64,000 nt of DNA, from positions 27,435,210-27,499,209 of the forward strand of contig NC_030854.1 in assembly GCF_000208745.1 (NCBI RefSeq), in the 5' to 3' direction. Positions 32,680-45,700 of this stretch are shown piece after piece. The DNA is from Theobroma cacao (lineage: Eukaryota; Streptophyta; Magnoliopsida; Malvales; Malvaceae). Position 1 is the stretch's first letter; each line of letters starts with the position of its first letter. The notes under the pieces are model-generated. The model saw only the letters and a list, made by a program, of their open reading frames with translations. It ran no database searches and was not told where the DNA came from. A program made the translations under genes and the position numbers.

Positions 32680-35600
32680 AATCAGTTTCGCTGAGCCCTG
32701 AGGTAGAGACAACAAAAAGGTTTTGGTAAATAACATTTGTATTTTTTGGGATTTTGTTGGTGATGAATGTGGAAGGAAGATAAACAGTAACACAAAGGTG
32801 AAGGAAGGAGAGAAGGTCAGTTGACGAGGGAAATTCATTTTTCACCATTTATTATTACAACAAAAACAGTTAGAAAAGGTTGAGATAACCTCTGGGTTAT
32901 GTTTAAAGAAATTATGCCCAGGCTAGGTGTTTTTTCTTCCAATATTTCAAAAATTAGATTTCTATTGCTGTCATTTTATTTTTTGCCTTTTTTTCTATAT
33001 GATGAGAGACTTTGTTCGATGACAATGGACAACCAAGATCCTATGTTTCCTTTTATCCTTTGCCTGTTATGTTCATTATCACCTTCGTGAGAAACCAAAT
33101 GAAGATGGATCATGAAGTTCTCATCTCAGACAGTTGGATGGTTTTTCTGGGTTTGGTCAAAATTTTTGGAGATAAGGTAGTGGAAAATTTGTTTCTTCTA
33201 ATGTAGTTTGGAATCAATAATTATTGGTGCCTGTAATGTGGAAGAATAGGGTGGAGAAATTTATGATCCTTTGATGATGATGATGATGATAATGATGTAA
33301 CATTCGACTATAGTTTATTGCTTATTCCTATTCCAATAACTTCATTGTCACATACTACTACTACTACTACTGGTATAAATTCTCCTTAATGTCTTTATCT
33401 TGTTGTGTGCTCCTTTATGCTAATCTTTTGCATTCTTATCTCATTGGTATTAGTGGAGGGTTATTGGAATGGCATGGAAATCTTGAGATTTGGATTAAAG
33501 ATCCCAGTTGTGTGGTAGAAAAGGCTATTTATAATTGATTCTTAAATCTTAACAGGGAAGATCTGATGCTAGCTTTGCATTTTTAATGCGTAGGGATGGG
33601 GACTCTCCCAAGCTGATCAAAACTTTATTGCAGAGCAACATTATTCTTTAATTGATACGTAGTCACGTGAGTGCCAGGTTAGTGGACTCTAGGTTTTTCC
33701 GACTTTCCCACCAAAGAAAACTACACTATCAAAGTGGGTATTTGCAGCTAGTGTTACTCATTTTGGTACAAGGGGGAGGAGGGATTCAGCTAAAAATCTA
33801 GAATCTCTATCGTACAAACTTGTGGCCCACCTTTAACCTTCCTTACCTGTCAACGAAGCCAGTTGCACTATTCTTGATGCATGGACTGACCAAGACAAAC
33901 CATGTTATGTATGTATATATATATTTCACAAATTATATTGGGGATGAAGAAATGTACAAAAGTATCATGTGTTGCAGTCTTTAAAACCCTTTTGGGTTCA
34001 TGGATTATGGGTGGGAGCTACGATTCTTCTACAAATTAGTTGTTGATGGATAGATCATTTGGAATTGATGACATTCATTCTCATATAAAGTTAAAAAAAG
34101 CGTGGCGAAACTCTCTTTGCCCTTTTCATGTGTTTTTTCCCCTCCTCTTCCTTTATTGAAATAATAGAAAAGTGAAGAAAAGGTTGAGTGGGAGCTTGCC
34201 CCTCCCACTTCACCTTTCGGTGCCTTAGTTTGTACACATTTCTTTCTATAAGTTTTTCCCACTAATCAAATTAAACTCCATTTTACACATTTCTCAAAAT
34301 GGGGCAAATGCAGTTAGAATGGGAAGATGGACAGTGACAAGTTGAGGTTCTAATAAGGGAGAAATCATGGCAAGCTTTATTTGGTTGTTAAAAAACACAA
34401 GGGATTGATTTGGACAGTAGTGAGGATTAGAATGAAGGGCAAATTTCATTTGCTTTGTAGGAATTGTGAGAAAGGTGGTGATACCATCTTCACATAGTCT
34501 TTTATTATGTTTCTTTCTTTATTCTTCCCACTTATTAAATCAGACAAAAGCTAAAGTGGTGGATTTGGAATCCAATATGTTGCTTTGAAATATATAAATG
34601 CAAATTTTACATCACACCCTCTTATTTTAGTTTTCTTTTGGGTGGTGTGGTCGACTTTGGTTTGGCAATGGCATTTGTAGTAAATGGAAAATGGTGTCAA
34701 ATAGACTGCCAGATTAGGTAATCACAAATGTCCTTCCATATATTTATATGTATATATAATATAAATAAAACATATGTATCAGTTGGAAATTTAGGATGCA
34801 TAATCTAAATGGATAAAATATTAAATCCAACAATTAGTTTAATAAATTATGAATTGTAGAAAACAAATATAAACTGGTTTTAACTATTCAAGAATTAGTA
34901 GACAATTGTAGGGAATTATGTGCAATTTATCGAATGAAATAAGCAAGACAGAGCAAAATAGGGTAACTCCGAAGAAGCAGGGCACAAAGGTAAAGTAGTC
35001 AATATTTAGTAGCTGGTTTGGTGTTGTTGCTGATGGTATTCTGCTCTGGTTTACGTCATTTAATTGAAAAAAAAAAAGGGTTTCTCTTCTTCAATTTTGT
35101 GAATAACGGATGGTTTGGAATTATGTTTGTTTAATTTATACATAATGGATAAGCAGGAGAAACAATAATACATGTCTTATATAACCCTGTTTCAATAGCT
35201 GAAGGGGCATTGGCCAAAAATATATATATACAAAAAAGCTTCCCCCAACCCAATTAAAATAGGAGCTTGTTGGTCATTATGCAGGGAAGGGTGGGTAGGC
35301 AGTTGGTGCAAGGGATACTTAAAAAACCCATCAGACTGAGACTGACCCTTTTTAAGATTCAGAAAATAGGTTTTGGTGACCAGAAAATGACTATTTTCTC
35401 TATTTTTTCAGTAGCAGTGGATGTCAATGTCATATCCCTACTATATCCAGATATTAAATGTAAATGTCCGCAGAGCTTTGTATTAATTTTATCAATGAGA
35501 TTAACTTATATTAATCATCTAATTATAATGTTATATATGCTCATTGGGAGTCGTAATGCAATTGTGTTGCAAACTTTGGTAGGTCAGTGGTCCTCTTCAA

Positions 35601-36396
35601 TGGAAACTGGGGAGGAAAGAGTTTTTTTAAGTCATCTAATACTATTTCCAGGAGGTGGAGGGCTTCCCTTTGTAGAGAGATGCAGTTTAGGTTGGTAGCA
35701 TTTCCAAGGGACTGATGTTTTTTAGTAAAAGACAGTAAATGACTAACCATCCATTTTATTTTTTCGCTGTATCCATACACCCCAGGCTTACTCGGCTAAG
35801 CTTGTTTGTACATACATATGTGGCAATGGTAGTTGCACACACTCTATATGTTTCATCCATATGAAGAAATTCCGTTTTGATAGCTTTGATTATGAAAGGT
35901 TTTCCAATTGTTTTACCTCCTGGCTTTTGCGATACGATATGGTTATTGATTCAAGACATGTCTCAAGCCACATCTGTTTCTACAGTTTGTATGATTGTTT
36001 ACGGCAAACATCTTGAAACAATGACCTGAAACTTGAGACAATTTTGTAGATGCTGCTCTGGATCATGAACAAATATGGAACAAGAACTGCAAGAAGTTCA
36101 TGAATATAGATCAAATATCATTCTGTATGTTGGTTTTTTTAGAGATCCCTGGATCTGTGAAGAACAAGGATATTGAGCAAATGCAGGTAGAAGGCTTGAC
36201 ATGATGGGTTGATAAGCGGATGAAGACAGGAAAAGATGGAGAAATTCAATAATCAACAAGAATCTGAAATACCTCTCACTATATTGCCAAAACAAGGAAA
36301 ATGGATTTAATCATTAAATATAAATCATCATCAGCAATATCAAAGTGCAGGGTCCAAGAGAAAAGAAACTCAAGGTAAGTGATATGTTTGCAGCTA
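32680..36396. other. Intergenic region between the CCCH and MATE genes (both 3' ends)
   Basis: The two genes converge here, so both 3' UTRs lie inside. Simple repeats include (ATG)n-like TGATGATGATG at about 33273-33298 and (CTA)n at about 33355-33371. The longest ORF (35267-35698) has no family motif. No RNA gene was recognised. Confidence 0.5.
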
Positions 36397-39300
36397 TCAG
36401 CCGCTGAGAAAGCTCCAAGGCCCCATGCCAGTACCTATCCTGAACATGTTGATGTGAAATTGTTAGAGCCAGACGGAATTTTCCAATTTCAGTCAGGATA
36501 CTCATTGTCTAAAACTCTTACATACTACAACATAACTGTGAAAGATGACTATAAAGCTATTTGATTCTATTTATTGGGTTAAAGTACTTGGTGGATGGGA
36601 AAGAAAAAAAGAAGTTTTCACTTTGGTTTATCAGAAAGCAGCAGAGCAGAGCTGATTACTTCTCCAGAGAAAAACAGAAAGAAAAAAAAAAAATAATAAC
36701 ACAATTTCTTACTTAAAGGTTTTACCTTAAAAGACCAGCGATCACACGCAAACTCATAAAGATTGTTAAAGCAACCCAGATGCCAACATAGCCATGACTG
36801 GAGGATAGTATGAATAAGCAAAAGATGCTCATAACTGCAACCAAAACCTACAGAAAGGCCGAAGAAAATTAAATAAAGAAGAACATAGAAAGTTTTGACA
36901 GTATTGGAATTACTTGGTGGTTTAATTATCACAAAGTACTTCACCCTTTGCACTACATTTGCAGTGCATTTTCTAAGCTGATGCTTATTCAAATTCAGTA
37001 AAAATGGTTGTTATTCAACTAACCATGGAGTAGGCAGAGTATGCAAAATCAGAAGCTCCATAGTTCACTCCATCAAAAACAAAGGCTAATGCATTGATGG
37101 GTTGGGTTGCTGCAATGAACTAATCAGCAAGAAGAAAAATGTTGATACAAGAACAAGTTAGTATTCCAAGAACAGAAAAGATGATTTTGTAGGTTTTGAT
37201 GAAGGAAGAGAGTCATACTGGAATGCCAAGGCTTATAAGTTTCAAAACAGCAATGTCCTTTGTGAATAGTCTGGAAGCAATTTGTAAACCAACTACCAGA
37301 ATGAATGATAGCAGAAGCCCCAAAAGAATACCAATCTGCAGATATAAACCATGAGCAATTTAGAACATGAAGAAAGGCGAAACAATAAGGCTAACTTTGA
37401 AATACTAGCACCTGAAGCACACGGGAAGCAGTGGCTATAATCTTCTCATAATCCTTCTTTGCAAATGCACTTGCAAGAATTGCCTGAAAAGGTGGAAAAC
37501 TGTTGTAGTCTTCTCTTTGGAAAATCATCTAAATCGCAGCTCGCTTCTATGGGGTTAGAGATGAGAAGCAGGGAAGCATACATTGAAGTAACAAATAGCA
37601 GGACACTGCAAAATCATTTTTTATTTAATCCTAATTCCTTCCGTGGTCTGCTCGAAAACAATAGCACATTTTCAAAGAAAGCCAGCCAATGAAGCTTATG
37701 CTTCTGATTGATTCTGAAGCCAATGTCTAAGTGACATGCACTTGTTGCAAAAATAGGGAGTACAGGACAAACATCATCAAGGTAGTTGCTTAAATTAAAT
37801 AAAATCTTACCTGTCCTGCAACAGCCAATCCATCAGCAAGCAAAGAGGCTGCCAGCCAAATCTGCAAGCAAATCTGAAATGCAGCCATTGTTGTTGGTCC
37901 CTGCCTAGCAGATAGTGATGCTGCAACGGTCACACACAATGTCACAGCAATTACCTTCACCAATAGCAGAAATCCTGGAGTTGTCACCCGTGCAGATATC
38001 ATAGTCCTGTCAGTGTTCTATATCATTTTCTTCTCCCAATAACTAAGGTAACTCAATTGGCATGAAAGTTGAAGAGAATAAAAACTGGATTAGAAGTCCC
38101 TAGTGAACCATGAAATGTGATTAATTAAAACAATCAACATCCTTTGAGTTTGTTAAATACCATAATTAAAACACTCACCATTTTTAAGAAATTGACCAAA
38201 TTGTAGTTCTTTAAAACTTGGAGGTAACAAATCAACTTTGTCAACTAATCTCCAAAAGAGGATGAGAACAATTAAATACCTACAAAAATGATGCACTAAG
38301 TGATTAACTGAGATGAAGGGACATCAAAAGACCAGACCGAACATGCAGCCAACAAGTCAGAAACCAATAAAATGAATCAGCAAAAACATCTGTAACTTAC
38401 TGAGAAAGGACATGAGCAATGGCTGCACCTTTGACGCCCAGACCAAATGTGAATATGAATATTGGGTCCATAAGAACATTCGCTGAATCTCCTACAACTA
38501 CATTAGCAATTGCAAACAACTGAAGAAGATTAGGGGCAGTTAACCCAAAAAAAGTGAAGTACCCCTTAAAGAAGTAGACTCAGATAAAGAATGAAAATCC
38601 TTGCAACTATATAATGTTTTCCATTCATAAATGGGTGATAAAGAATCCCTTAGGACAAGTATGATTTCAAAATGGTTTTTCTAACATCTGAGGACACATA
38701 TCCTACTCATGAATTCATTTATTCCATTGAAGAAATGGAAGCATTACAAAAATCCTCAAACTGATATTCAATGTAAATGTGGAAAAAATTCATTAATTCA
38801 ATGGAAATATAGTAATTTCAAATGTTAAGGGCCCAATTCAGTGAATTCCTTACATGGGATTTTCCTAATAAGTCCACACAAGTTGATATTGCCAATTGCT
38901 TTGCCACCAAGAAAAATTAACATGAATATAATTAACAGGGAAGCTAGCTTACTGATAGCATATAAAGGAGTTCTGGTATCCTTTAAGCCTCGAAAAACCC
39001 CTTGCACAGCTAAAGAGAGAAGAAGAGCTGGAGCACCAGTTGATCTTATTGTCAAGTATTGTTGTGCTGGCTTGAGCATAGGAGATTCCTGCTAAAGCAA
39101 AATTAGTATCATTACACTAAACATTGGTAGAAAAATTAGAGGCTAACATAATTTGGAGAAATAATAGAGATGCAGCATTTTTATTTTCTTGGGGATCAAA
39201 AAGGATGAGTTCATTTCAAGCAGCAGGATTCGGTCTAGGCAATTGCTGTTAAGAAACTAAACTGAGAACCTTCTATAAACCTAGTGACACTTCTTCACTG

Positions 39301-42300
39301 TGATTTATCGGAAAAGAATCTGAATGCCTTTCACTCCAGTTCAATTCAGTTAAGATCAACAATACTTTACAACAATTAAGAAACTCTAATTGGGGAAGAG
39401 CTACTTTAAACATTATAACTTCTGCATTATAAACTATTGTGAATTAAAAGTATGAATCATATATGACCACCTCTACTGTCCTCTTCCACTTCTATAAAAC
39501 TGGGCCTCTCTGATATTCCTTCAATATATTAGAATTAACCATTACTTTATGACCATGGCATACACGTAACATATTACGGAACTGAAAAAAAAAACAGAAT
39601 TAGTGATTATGGGAGAGGAAAAGTCCAATTGGTTGAAAAGAAGACACACTTGACTAAATTTTCTTAGAAGCAGTCACCTTCATATTCAAAATTTGCAGTC
39701 AAAATCCACATTAATTAGAAATTATATAATCAAATTTAAACTCGGTGATCTAGGATATCCATACAGAAATGCACTTGTCTAATGCTCCATGACAAAGAGA
39801 ATATCAGCTTAACTGCGAGGGAATTTTATCTTAATGTTCCACAGAGTATCTTCATGGTATGAAGCAATGGTATTTCTAATAGTCATGGAAGGCAAAGTTT
39901 TGAATACAACCGTTGTCCATTCACATTAACTGAAATCAGAGAAATCATTTCACCTTCTAACCTTACTAAGGTACCATTAAAACCTTCCAAATTTATCTCT
40001 TGTATTTAGATCAGAAATCATTTGACAGGTCAAAAGGCTACAGGTGATTTAAGGTATCTGCACAACAGTACTAAAAGCATAAACTAGAAAACAATTAGTA
40101 CACCAACTGCCAATCAGTCCTTCATTTAGACAAGTCAGTGATTGGTGGCCTAAGAGGTAACATGTTTCAAAGATGATGAAGGGCATGCCCCTCCAGCCAT
40201 CATTAAACTGTAAAAGTTGTAAGTACCTCATAAAGATATAAGTTTTATGTTATATGTGAGATTATTTTTTCCCCAAGGATTCACGATGGTTTAGTTTCTA
40301 AAATTAACGGGGATTCTCACTTCATCATTGCTAAATTTTATATTTTTTAAAATGTTTACTTGATATAGGCGTTGGCCAAAGAAAATTTGGCAAAAGGACA
40401 CATGTTTACTTTGTTGATCAGTCCATTGCTACCTGATATTAAGCGTTCATATATGGCACCTTAAACGATTATAAAAGTGGTGCAACCCACTCAACCTTCA
40501 AGAAAACCTCTCTGAAAATGTACCATAAGATGGTTAGACACAGATACGTGAAACAATCACACCAACTACCAGAAAAAAAAGACATCACATCCACTTTCTT
40601 AGCAAGATAACCAACAACAATAGGAAAAGAACTATATTGATATTAACGGGGGCCTTGAGGCATTTATTCATAGTTTAGAAAGCATGCAAGAAATGAGAGC
40701 CAATGTTTGAAATTGCAGCAACCAGGGAAATGCTAAAGGAACACTCACAGAATTTACACCCATGTAACTTAAGAGAGGTTTAGCAGCAAAAATGAGGAAG
40801 AAAGTCTGAATGATCCCAAGCATGCTACCAATAACCAGAGCTGAAGATGCCGATGGTATATGCCTTCTCTCATTCTTGGACTCGGCTATTTTTGTGTTAC
40901 TGCAGGCTACAAATGACGATAGAGATTCTCATTACTAAAGTTACAGAGAAGCCTAAACACACTAAATGTAACAGATATAGTCAAGATACTGTTTAGAATG
41001 AACTAGACAAGAACTTTATGTGTATATATATGTGAACGTAACCTACGAATGCAATTTATTCACTCTCAGAATAGCCTTTCAACAAAAGCAGGGGAGAGAA
41101 TATGTGGAATGCATACCAACAAGAGGCATAAGCTCTTCCATTTCATGGTCAACAACAGGACCCCTTTCAAGAATTTCATCTTGCTCTGCTTCAGCACTTG
41201 ATCTGCTGGTGGCATCTTCCCGAGCAACAAAAGAAGTAGTAATACTGACTAGTGGGAACATGGTAATCCTTGATACTTGATTAAAAAGTGCAACTGAAAC
41301 TCCTACAGCAGCAAGCTCCACAGAACCTATATGAACAAAATGTAAAAACTGAACCAAATATTATTTTTATTATTATTGTTGTTGTTGTTGTTGTTTGGTG
41401 CAAGCAGAGATGTAGGACAAATGAATGGTGGCTGAGAATCAAAAACATCAGCTACCTATATGGCAAACAGATAACGGAGCCACTGATGATACAGACACTA
41501 TATGAAAGTACTTATAAATTGACCAACCCTGTATGGATACCATCAGGGTGAAGCAATAGCTTCTACTTCCAAAATCATAATCAAAGGAAAATATTTGCTT
41601 CTTTATGCAAATATGCAAGCTTAAGAGGCCGTGAAACAGTTTCATGTTAAGAACATAGAAAATTCACATCTTTTTGGTAGGATATGTAGCATCATCTAGA
41701 AACAGAGAAACAACATTTCTATCTTTTCCATCCTACCAATAAGGTAATTTTGTCTTTGAAGTGTACTAATGCTGGGTATACATTGTATGCCACATAATCA
41801 TGCCAGAAGAAAATGACCACAAACCTATACGGCCAATGAATGCTGTGTCTATTAGAGAAGCAATAGGGTCTGCCATCAAAGCAAGCGTTGCTGGAAGTGC
41901 GATGTGTGCGATTTCTATTCCCAGTTCATCTTTCTTGAGAACATTCCTGCCAAAATTGTTATAAAACTATACATTATTAATTTAAAATAATCAAAGAATA
42001 ACGAAACAACATAACTGATGTTTCAGAGTACAACTTAATTGTAAAAACCAAAAAGCCTGACTGCATGCTGTTTTTTGGGAAAGGGGAAAGGGGGGGTGTT
42101 GAGGTTGAAATCTGTGTTTAAACCATAATTATCCTATTATCCTATAATCTTATGTCAAAGGATAGTGTTCCAAGTAGGTTGAATCAGAATCAATATGATT
42201 AGGCAGCTATTGATCTTTTAGCAAGAAGGGGAAGGTTTTAAATTAACAGAGTGCAAAAGAACTAAACGCTGATTGCTATATGAACAATACCTTGTATCTT

Positions 42301-42367
42301 TGAAGAACACAAAGAGGAGTAACTTTCCAATATTCTTCCACGTACGTAAAATAGCATCAACAGCCAT
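36397..42367 (-). CDS. DTX42: MATE transporter of the FRD3/DTX42 (citrate efflux) clade
   Basis: Exons, in order of transcription: 42291-42367, 41825-41946, 41117-41326, 40749-40906, 38953-39088, 38401-38497, 38179-38279, 37811-37974, 37412-37483, 37219-37335, 37024-37119, 36726-36847 and 36397-36439. All use GT-AG, phases agree throughout, and the total is 1515 nt (504 aa). Clade markers are ADPIASLIDTAFIG (51-64), SVELAAVGVS, PLVSITTSFVA, a long cytosolic loop (about 98-155), TGAPALLLSLAVQGVFRG, AAFQICLQIWLAASLLADGL, ATQPINALAFVFDGVN and the C-terminal GPWSFL. The family is an integral membrane antiporter with 12 helices. FRD3 and AtMATE/DTX42 export citrate for iron loading and aluminium tolerance. 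The substrate here is inferred from similarity. I did not look for regulatory sites. Confidence 0.92.
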
Positions 42368-43247
42368 AATTAGACTGCGGCTGTCCAACAAGCAACTGGT
42401 GGAAGAAATTCAAACTTCCGCAGAAAAGGACAAATGGCTAAAAACTTGTCATATCCACTAACTCTATTTCTTGTGATTATGCCACAAGAAATGCTTCAAG
42501 CAGCATGGCAACGTGAGGGAATGGGCAACAAACAATTTGATGCAGCGTAAGAATCCACAGGAATCAAGATGGCTATGCAGAACTTCAACTGAAGAAGACT
42601 TAATGACGAAGTAATGAGTAGATTCTCCATTTGGAAAAGAAGTGATATGTAATGTTAAAACAAAGCGTTCTACACCAGATACTGCATAAACCTCCCTCAG
42701 ATATACAAGGCCCAGAACTCCCACGAAAACTATTATATTAATATATTATATTTCATCAATGTATCAGAAAGGTTGGGTTTACCGCCACCAAGTGAAAACA
42801 ACTGCCAAACATCAAGGATCATAAAAATTTATATGATTAAAAAATTACTAGTGGACCAAGAATGCGAAACATATTCTCCTGTTTCAGTCATGACTGAACC
42901 AGGTGATTACAGTTTCCTTTCACAGGTAAACTATGGTTTACATGCACCATGGTCTTACAGCAATGACTTGCTTTGATCTCATGTAAGCTTGAAGCTTGCT
43001 TATACAAACACGAAAGTTGCTAGATATAAGGTCAAAGCCGCGTTTCTAGGAGGATAAACAGGCATCTCTGTCGCTCAACTATAAAATTCAACCTACCATG
43101 GCTAGCTGAAAGCATTTTTTTTTCCTTATATTGAAGGTTTCTTCTGTAATTAGTGTAAATTATTCATTTGGTTTCACGCTTTCCTTAAACTTTTCAATTG
43201 TGCTGGTTTTTAATTTTAAACTTTTTCAGGAATAATTAATTTTAAGC

Positions 43248-43249
<2 letters not shown>

Positions 43250-43278
<29 letters not shown>

Positions 43279-43281
43279 GCA
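43250..43281. repeat. (TTA)n microsatellite between the MATE and PPR genes
   Basis: About ten TTA/ATT repeats in the divergent intergenic region, upstream of both genes. Confidence 0.9.
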
Positions 43282-43607
43282 TAAGATTTGAGCCTTCTTT
43301 CCAATTTCTCAAATTGGGTTTGAATTACCGCATTGGGTCCAATTTCTCACTCAACATTGTTGGAGCAACCAAAGAGCACATGGCACACACCCTTGATCTG
43401 CTCAACCAGACACTTCTTAGACAGGGCTGGAGTTGGACTGTCACATATAGCCATAAGCAAAAAAAAGAGAAAAAAGCCCGTGCTGATTGGCTTGCTAAGT
43501 GGAGCACTTCTCAAGACATAGATACAACTTCACAAGCTTGACAGTCTCCCTTCGGGGATTTCTCTTAACCCGTTTAATTATTGATTTCATTAGCTTCAAG
43601 GTGCTCA

Positions 43608-43617
43608 ATGTATAAAT
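43608..43617 (+). promoter_or_regulatory. Possible TATA box of the PPR gene
   Basis: TGTATAAATT stands about 80 bp before the start codon, a plausible core promoter position. If transcription starts about 30 bp downstream, a short uORF at 43625-43681 (18 codons, ending 10 nt before the main ATG) would mostly be excluded from the leader. Confidence 0.35.
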
Positions 43618-43691
43618 TGCTTGAATGGTTGAAGTTGAACATAATCTAGCCATGGCGCCAACTCACGGACCGGTTCCCTAATCCTATATAT

Positions 43692-45479
43692 ATGGCTACA
43701 CCTTTCCCAGAACTTCCCCAAAACCCTTTAAACCAAAACTCCTTTGAGCAAAACTATAGAAACATCTGCAATGTTCTCCTCTCTTTAACCCACTCAAGGT
43801 CCCTCCCAAAGGGTCTCCAACTCCATGCCCACATCATCAAAGCAGGCCTCCAAACCATCCCTCTCATCTCCCACCACCTCCTTAACTTCTACTCCAAAAC
43901 CCAACTACCTCTCTTTTCCCGCCAAATCTTCTTCGAAACCCCAATCAGAAGTTCCACAACTTGGAGCTCAGTCATCTCCTCCTTCGCTCAAAATGAACTC
44001 CCTTCTCTAGCAATTGAATTTTTTCGCGAAATGCTTGTTAACAACATCAAGCCCGATGATCATATCTTCCCTAGTGCGACTAAGTCATGCGCGACTTTGG
44101 GAAGGTTTGATCTCGGGCAATCAATACATTGCCTTATTTTGAAAACTGGGTATGATATGGATGTTTTCGTGGCGAGTTCTTTGGTTGATATGTATGGGAA
44201 ATGCGGGAAAATTAAGGTTGCGAGGAAAGTGTTTGATGAAATGCCCGAAAGAAATGTGGTTTCTTGGACTGGGATGATTTATGGGTATGCTCAGTTAGGT
44301 GAATATGAGGAAGCTCTGATGTTATTCAAACAAGCTTTATATAGACGTTTGGATGTGAATGATTTTACATTCTCGAGTGTTTTACAGGTTTGTGCTAACT
44401 CGACTTTGCTTGAGTTAGGGAAGCAGATACATGGATTGTGTTTCAAAACGAATTATAATTTATTGAGTTTTGTAGGGAGTTCTTTGATTTCCTTGTATTC
44501 AAAGTGTGGAGTGATCGAAGGGGCTTACCTGGTTTTTGATGAAGTGTGTGTTAGGAATCTTGGGATGTGGAATGCAATGTTGATTGCTTGTGCTCAGCAT
44601 TCGCATACAGAGAGAGCATTTGATTTGTTTAAACAGATGGAAGGTGTTGGGATCAAACCGAATTTTATTACGTTTTTGTGTGTGCTCTATGCTTGTAGCC
44701 ATGCAGGGCTTGTTGAGAAGGGACAACATTACTTTGAGTTAATGAAGGAGTATAAAATTGAGCCAGGTGATCAACATTATGCTTCTTTGGTGGATTTGTT
44801 GGGTCGTGCTGGTAAATTGCAGGAGGCACTTATAATCATCAGGGAAATGCCTATACAGCCAACAGAATCTGTTTGGGGAGCCTTTTTAACGGGGTGTCGA
44901 ATTCATGGGAACACTGAATTGGCAGCTTATGCTGCAGATAGGATCTTTGAGTTAGGACCTATGAGCTCAGGTTTGCATGTGTTATTATCTAATGCTTATG
45001 CTGCTGCTGGGAGATATGAGGATGCAGCCAAAGCTAGGAAGATGCTTAGGGACCTAGGGATTAAGAAAGAGACAGGTTTGAGTTGGGTTGAGGAGGGAAA
45101 CAAGGTTCACACATTTGCTGCTGGGGATAGATCTCATGCAAAAACTAAAGAAATTTATCAGAAATTAGAGGAATTAGGAGAGGAAATGGAGCAAGTTGGT
45201 TATGTTGCAGACACAAGGTTTGTTCTGAGAGAAGTAGATGGTGAAGAAAAGAATCAGACTATAAGATATCATAGTGAAAGACTAGCTGTTGCGTTTGGGC
45301 TCATTACCTTTCCACCAGATAGGCCAATTAGGGTTATGAAGAACTTACGCATCTGTGGTGATTGTCATACAGCAATCAAGTTTATGTCCAAGTGCTCTGG
45401 AAGAGTAATTATTGTGAGAGATAACAACCGGTTCCATCATTTCGAGGATGGAAAATGCTCCTGTGGTGACTATTGGTGA
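43692..45479 (+). CDS. MEF1: PLS-class DYW pentatricopeptide repeat protein, likely MEF1 orthologue
   Basis: Intronless, 595 aa. A short N-terminal targeting region is followed by PLS-type repeats from about residue 35 (LPKGLQLHAHIIKAG, VASSLVDMYGKCGKI, RNVVSWTGMIYGYAQ, FITFLCVLYACSHAGLVEKG and others). E-type repeats (PTESVWGAFLTGCRIH) come next, then a DYW deaminase-like domain ending CSCGDYW. Catalytic zinc ligands are visible as HSE (527-529) and CGDCH (555-559). DYW proteins perform C-to-U RNA editing in organelles, the PPR tract choosing the site. The sequence strongly resembles Arabidopsis MEF1 (a mitochondrial editing factor) as I recall it; orthology is less certain than class. The ATG at 43692 is the first in frame. 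The 3' end is partly duplicated downstream. Confidence 0.9.
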   Translation: MATPFPELPQNPLNQNSFEQNYRNICNVLLSLTHSRSLPKGLQLHAHIIKAGLQTIPLISHHLLNFYSKTQLPLFSRQIFFETPIRSSTTWSSVISSFAQNELPSLAIEFFREMLVNNIKPDDHIFPSATKSCATLGRFDLGQSIHCLILKTGYDMDVFVASSLVDMYGKCGKIKVARKVFDEMPERNVVSWTGMIYGYAQLGEYEEALMLFKQALYRRLDVNDFTFSSVLQVCANSTLLELGKQIHGLCFKTNYNLLSFVGSSLISLYSKCGVIEGAYLVFDEVCVRNLGMWNAMLIACAQHSHTERAFDLFKQMEGVGIKPNFITFLCVLYACSHAGLVEKGQHYFELMKEYKIEPGDQHYASLVDLLGRAGKLQEALIIIREMPIQPTESVWGAFLTGCRIHGNTELAAYAADRIFELGPMSSGLHVLLSNAYAAAGRYEDAAKARKMLRDLGIKKETGLSWVEEGNKVHTFAAGDRSHAKTKEIYQKLEELGEEMEQVGYVADTRFVLREVDGEEKNQTIRYHSERLAVAFGLITFPPDRPIRVMKNLRICGDCHTAIKFMSKCSGRVIIVRDNNRFHHFEDGKCSCGDYW

Positions 45480-45554
45480 ATGAATTGTAATGTATAAGAT
45501 ACCATTTATTGCACCTAACAAATTTTTTGAAACAAGAAGTGGAAAAAGATGAAG

Positions 45555-45700
45555 AGTATATTGCACTGAATAACAACCGGTTCTTTCATTTTTTGTGGAT
45601 GGCAAATGCTCCTGTGTGACTACTGGTGAACAACTGTAAGATACTTATTGTACCTTTACAAAATTTTGTAACGAGAAGGGGAAAAGACAAAGAAAAACTT
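45555..45700 (+). pseudogene. Decayed tandem copy of the PPR gene's 3' end
   Basis: About 130 bp starting AATAACAACCGGTTCTTTCA (45569 on) repeats the last DYW codons and 3' UTR at 45421-45553. Shared words include TAACAACCGGTTC, GGATGG(A/C)AAATGCTCCTGTG, GTGACTA(T/C)TGGTGAA and GTAAGATAC / ATAAGATACC, in the same order. Small deletions break the frame. It is a direct duplication, probably by slippage or unequal exchange. Confidence 0.8.

Noticed and set aside
35267..35780. 143-codon + ORF and 79-codon - ORF in the intergenic region
   Set aside because: No motif, and they overlap each other in AT-rich DNA; chance is likelier.
37459..37692. 77-codon + ORF over the MATE gene
   Set aside because: It is a shadow of exon 9 and its flanking intron on the opposite strand.
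43314..43541. 75-codon + ORF just upstream of the PPR gene
   Set aside because: The peptide (HMAHTLDLLNQTLLRQGW...) hints at a gene fragment but matches no family I can name, and no exon partners were found.
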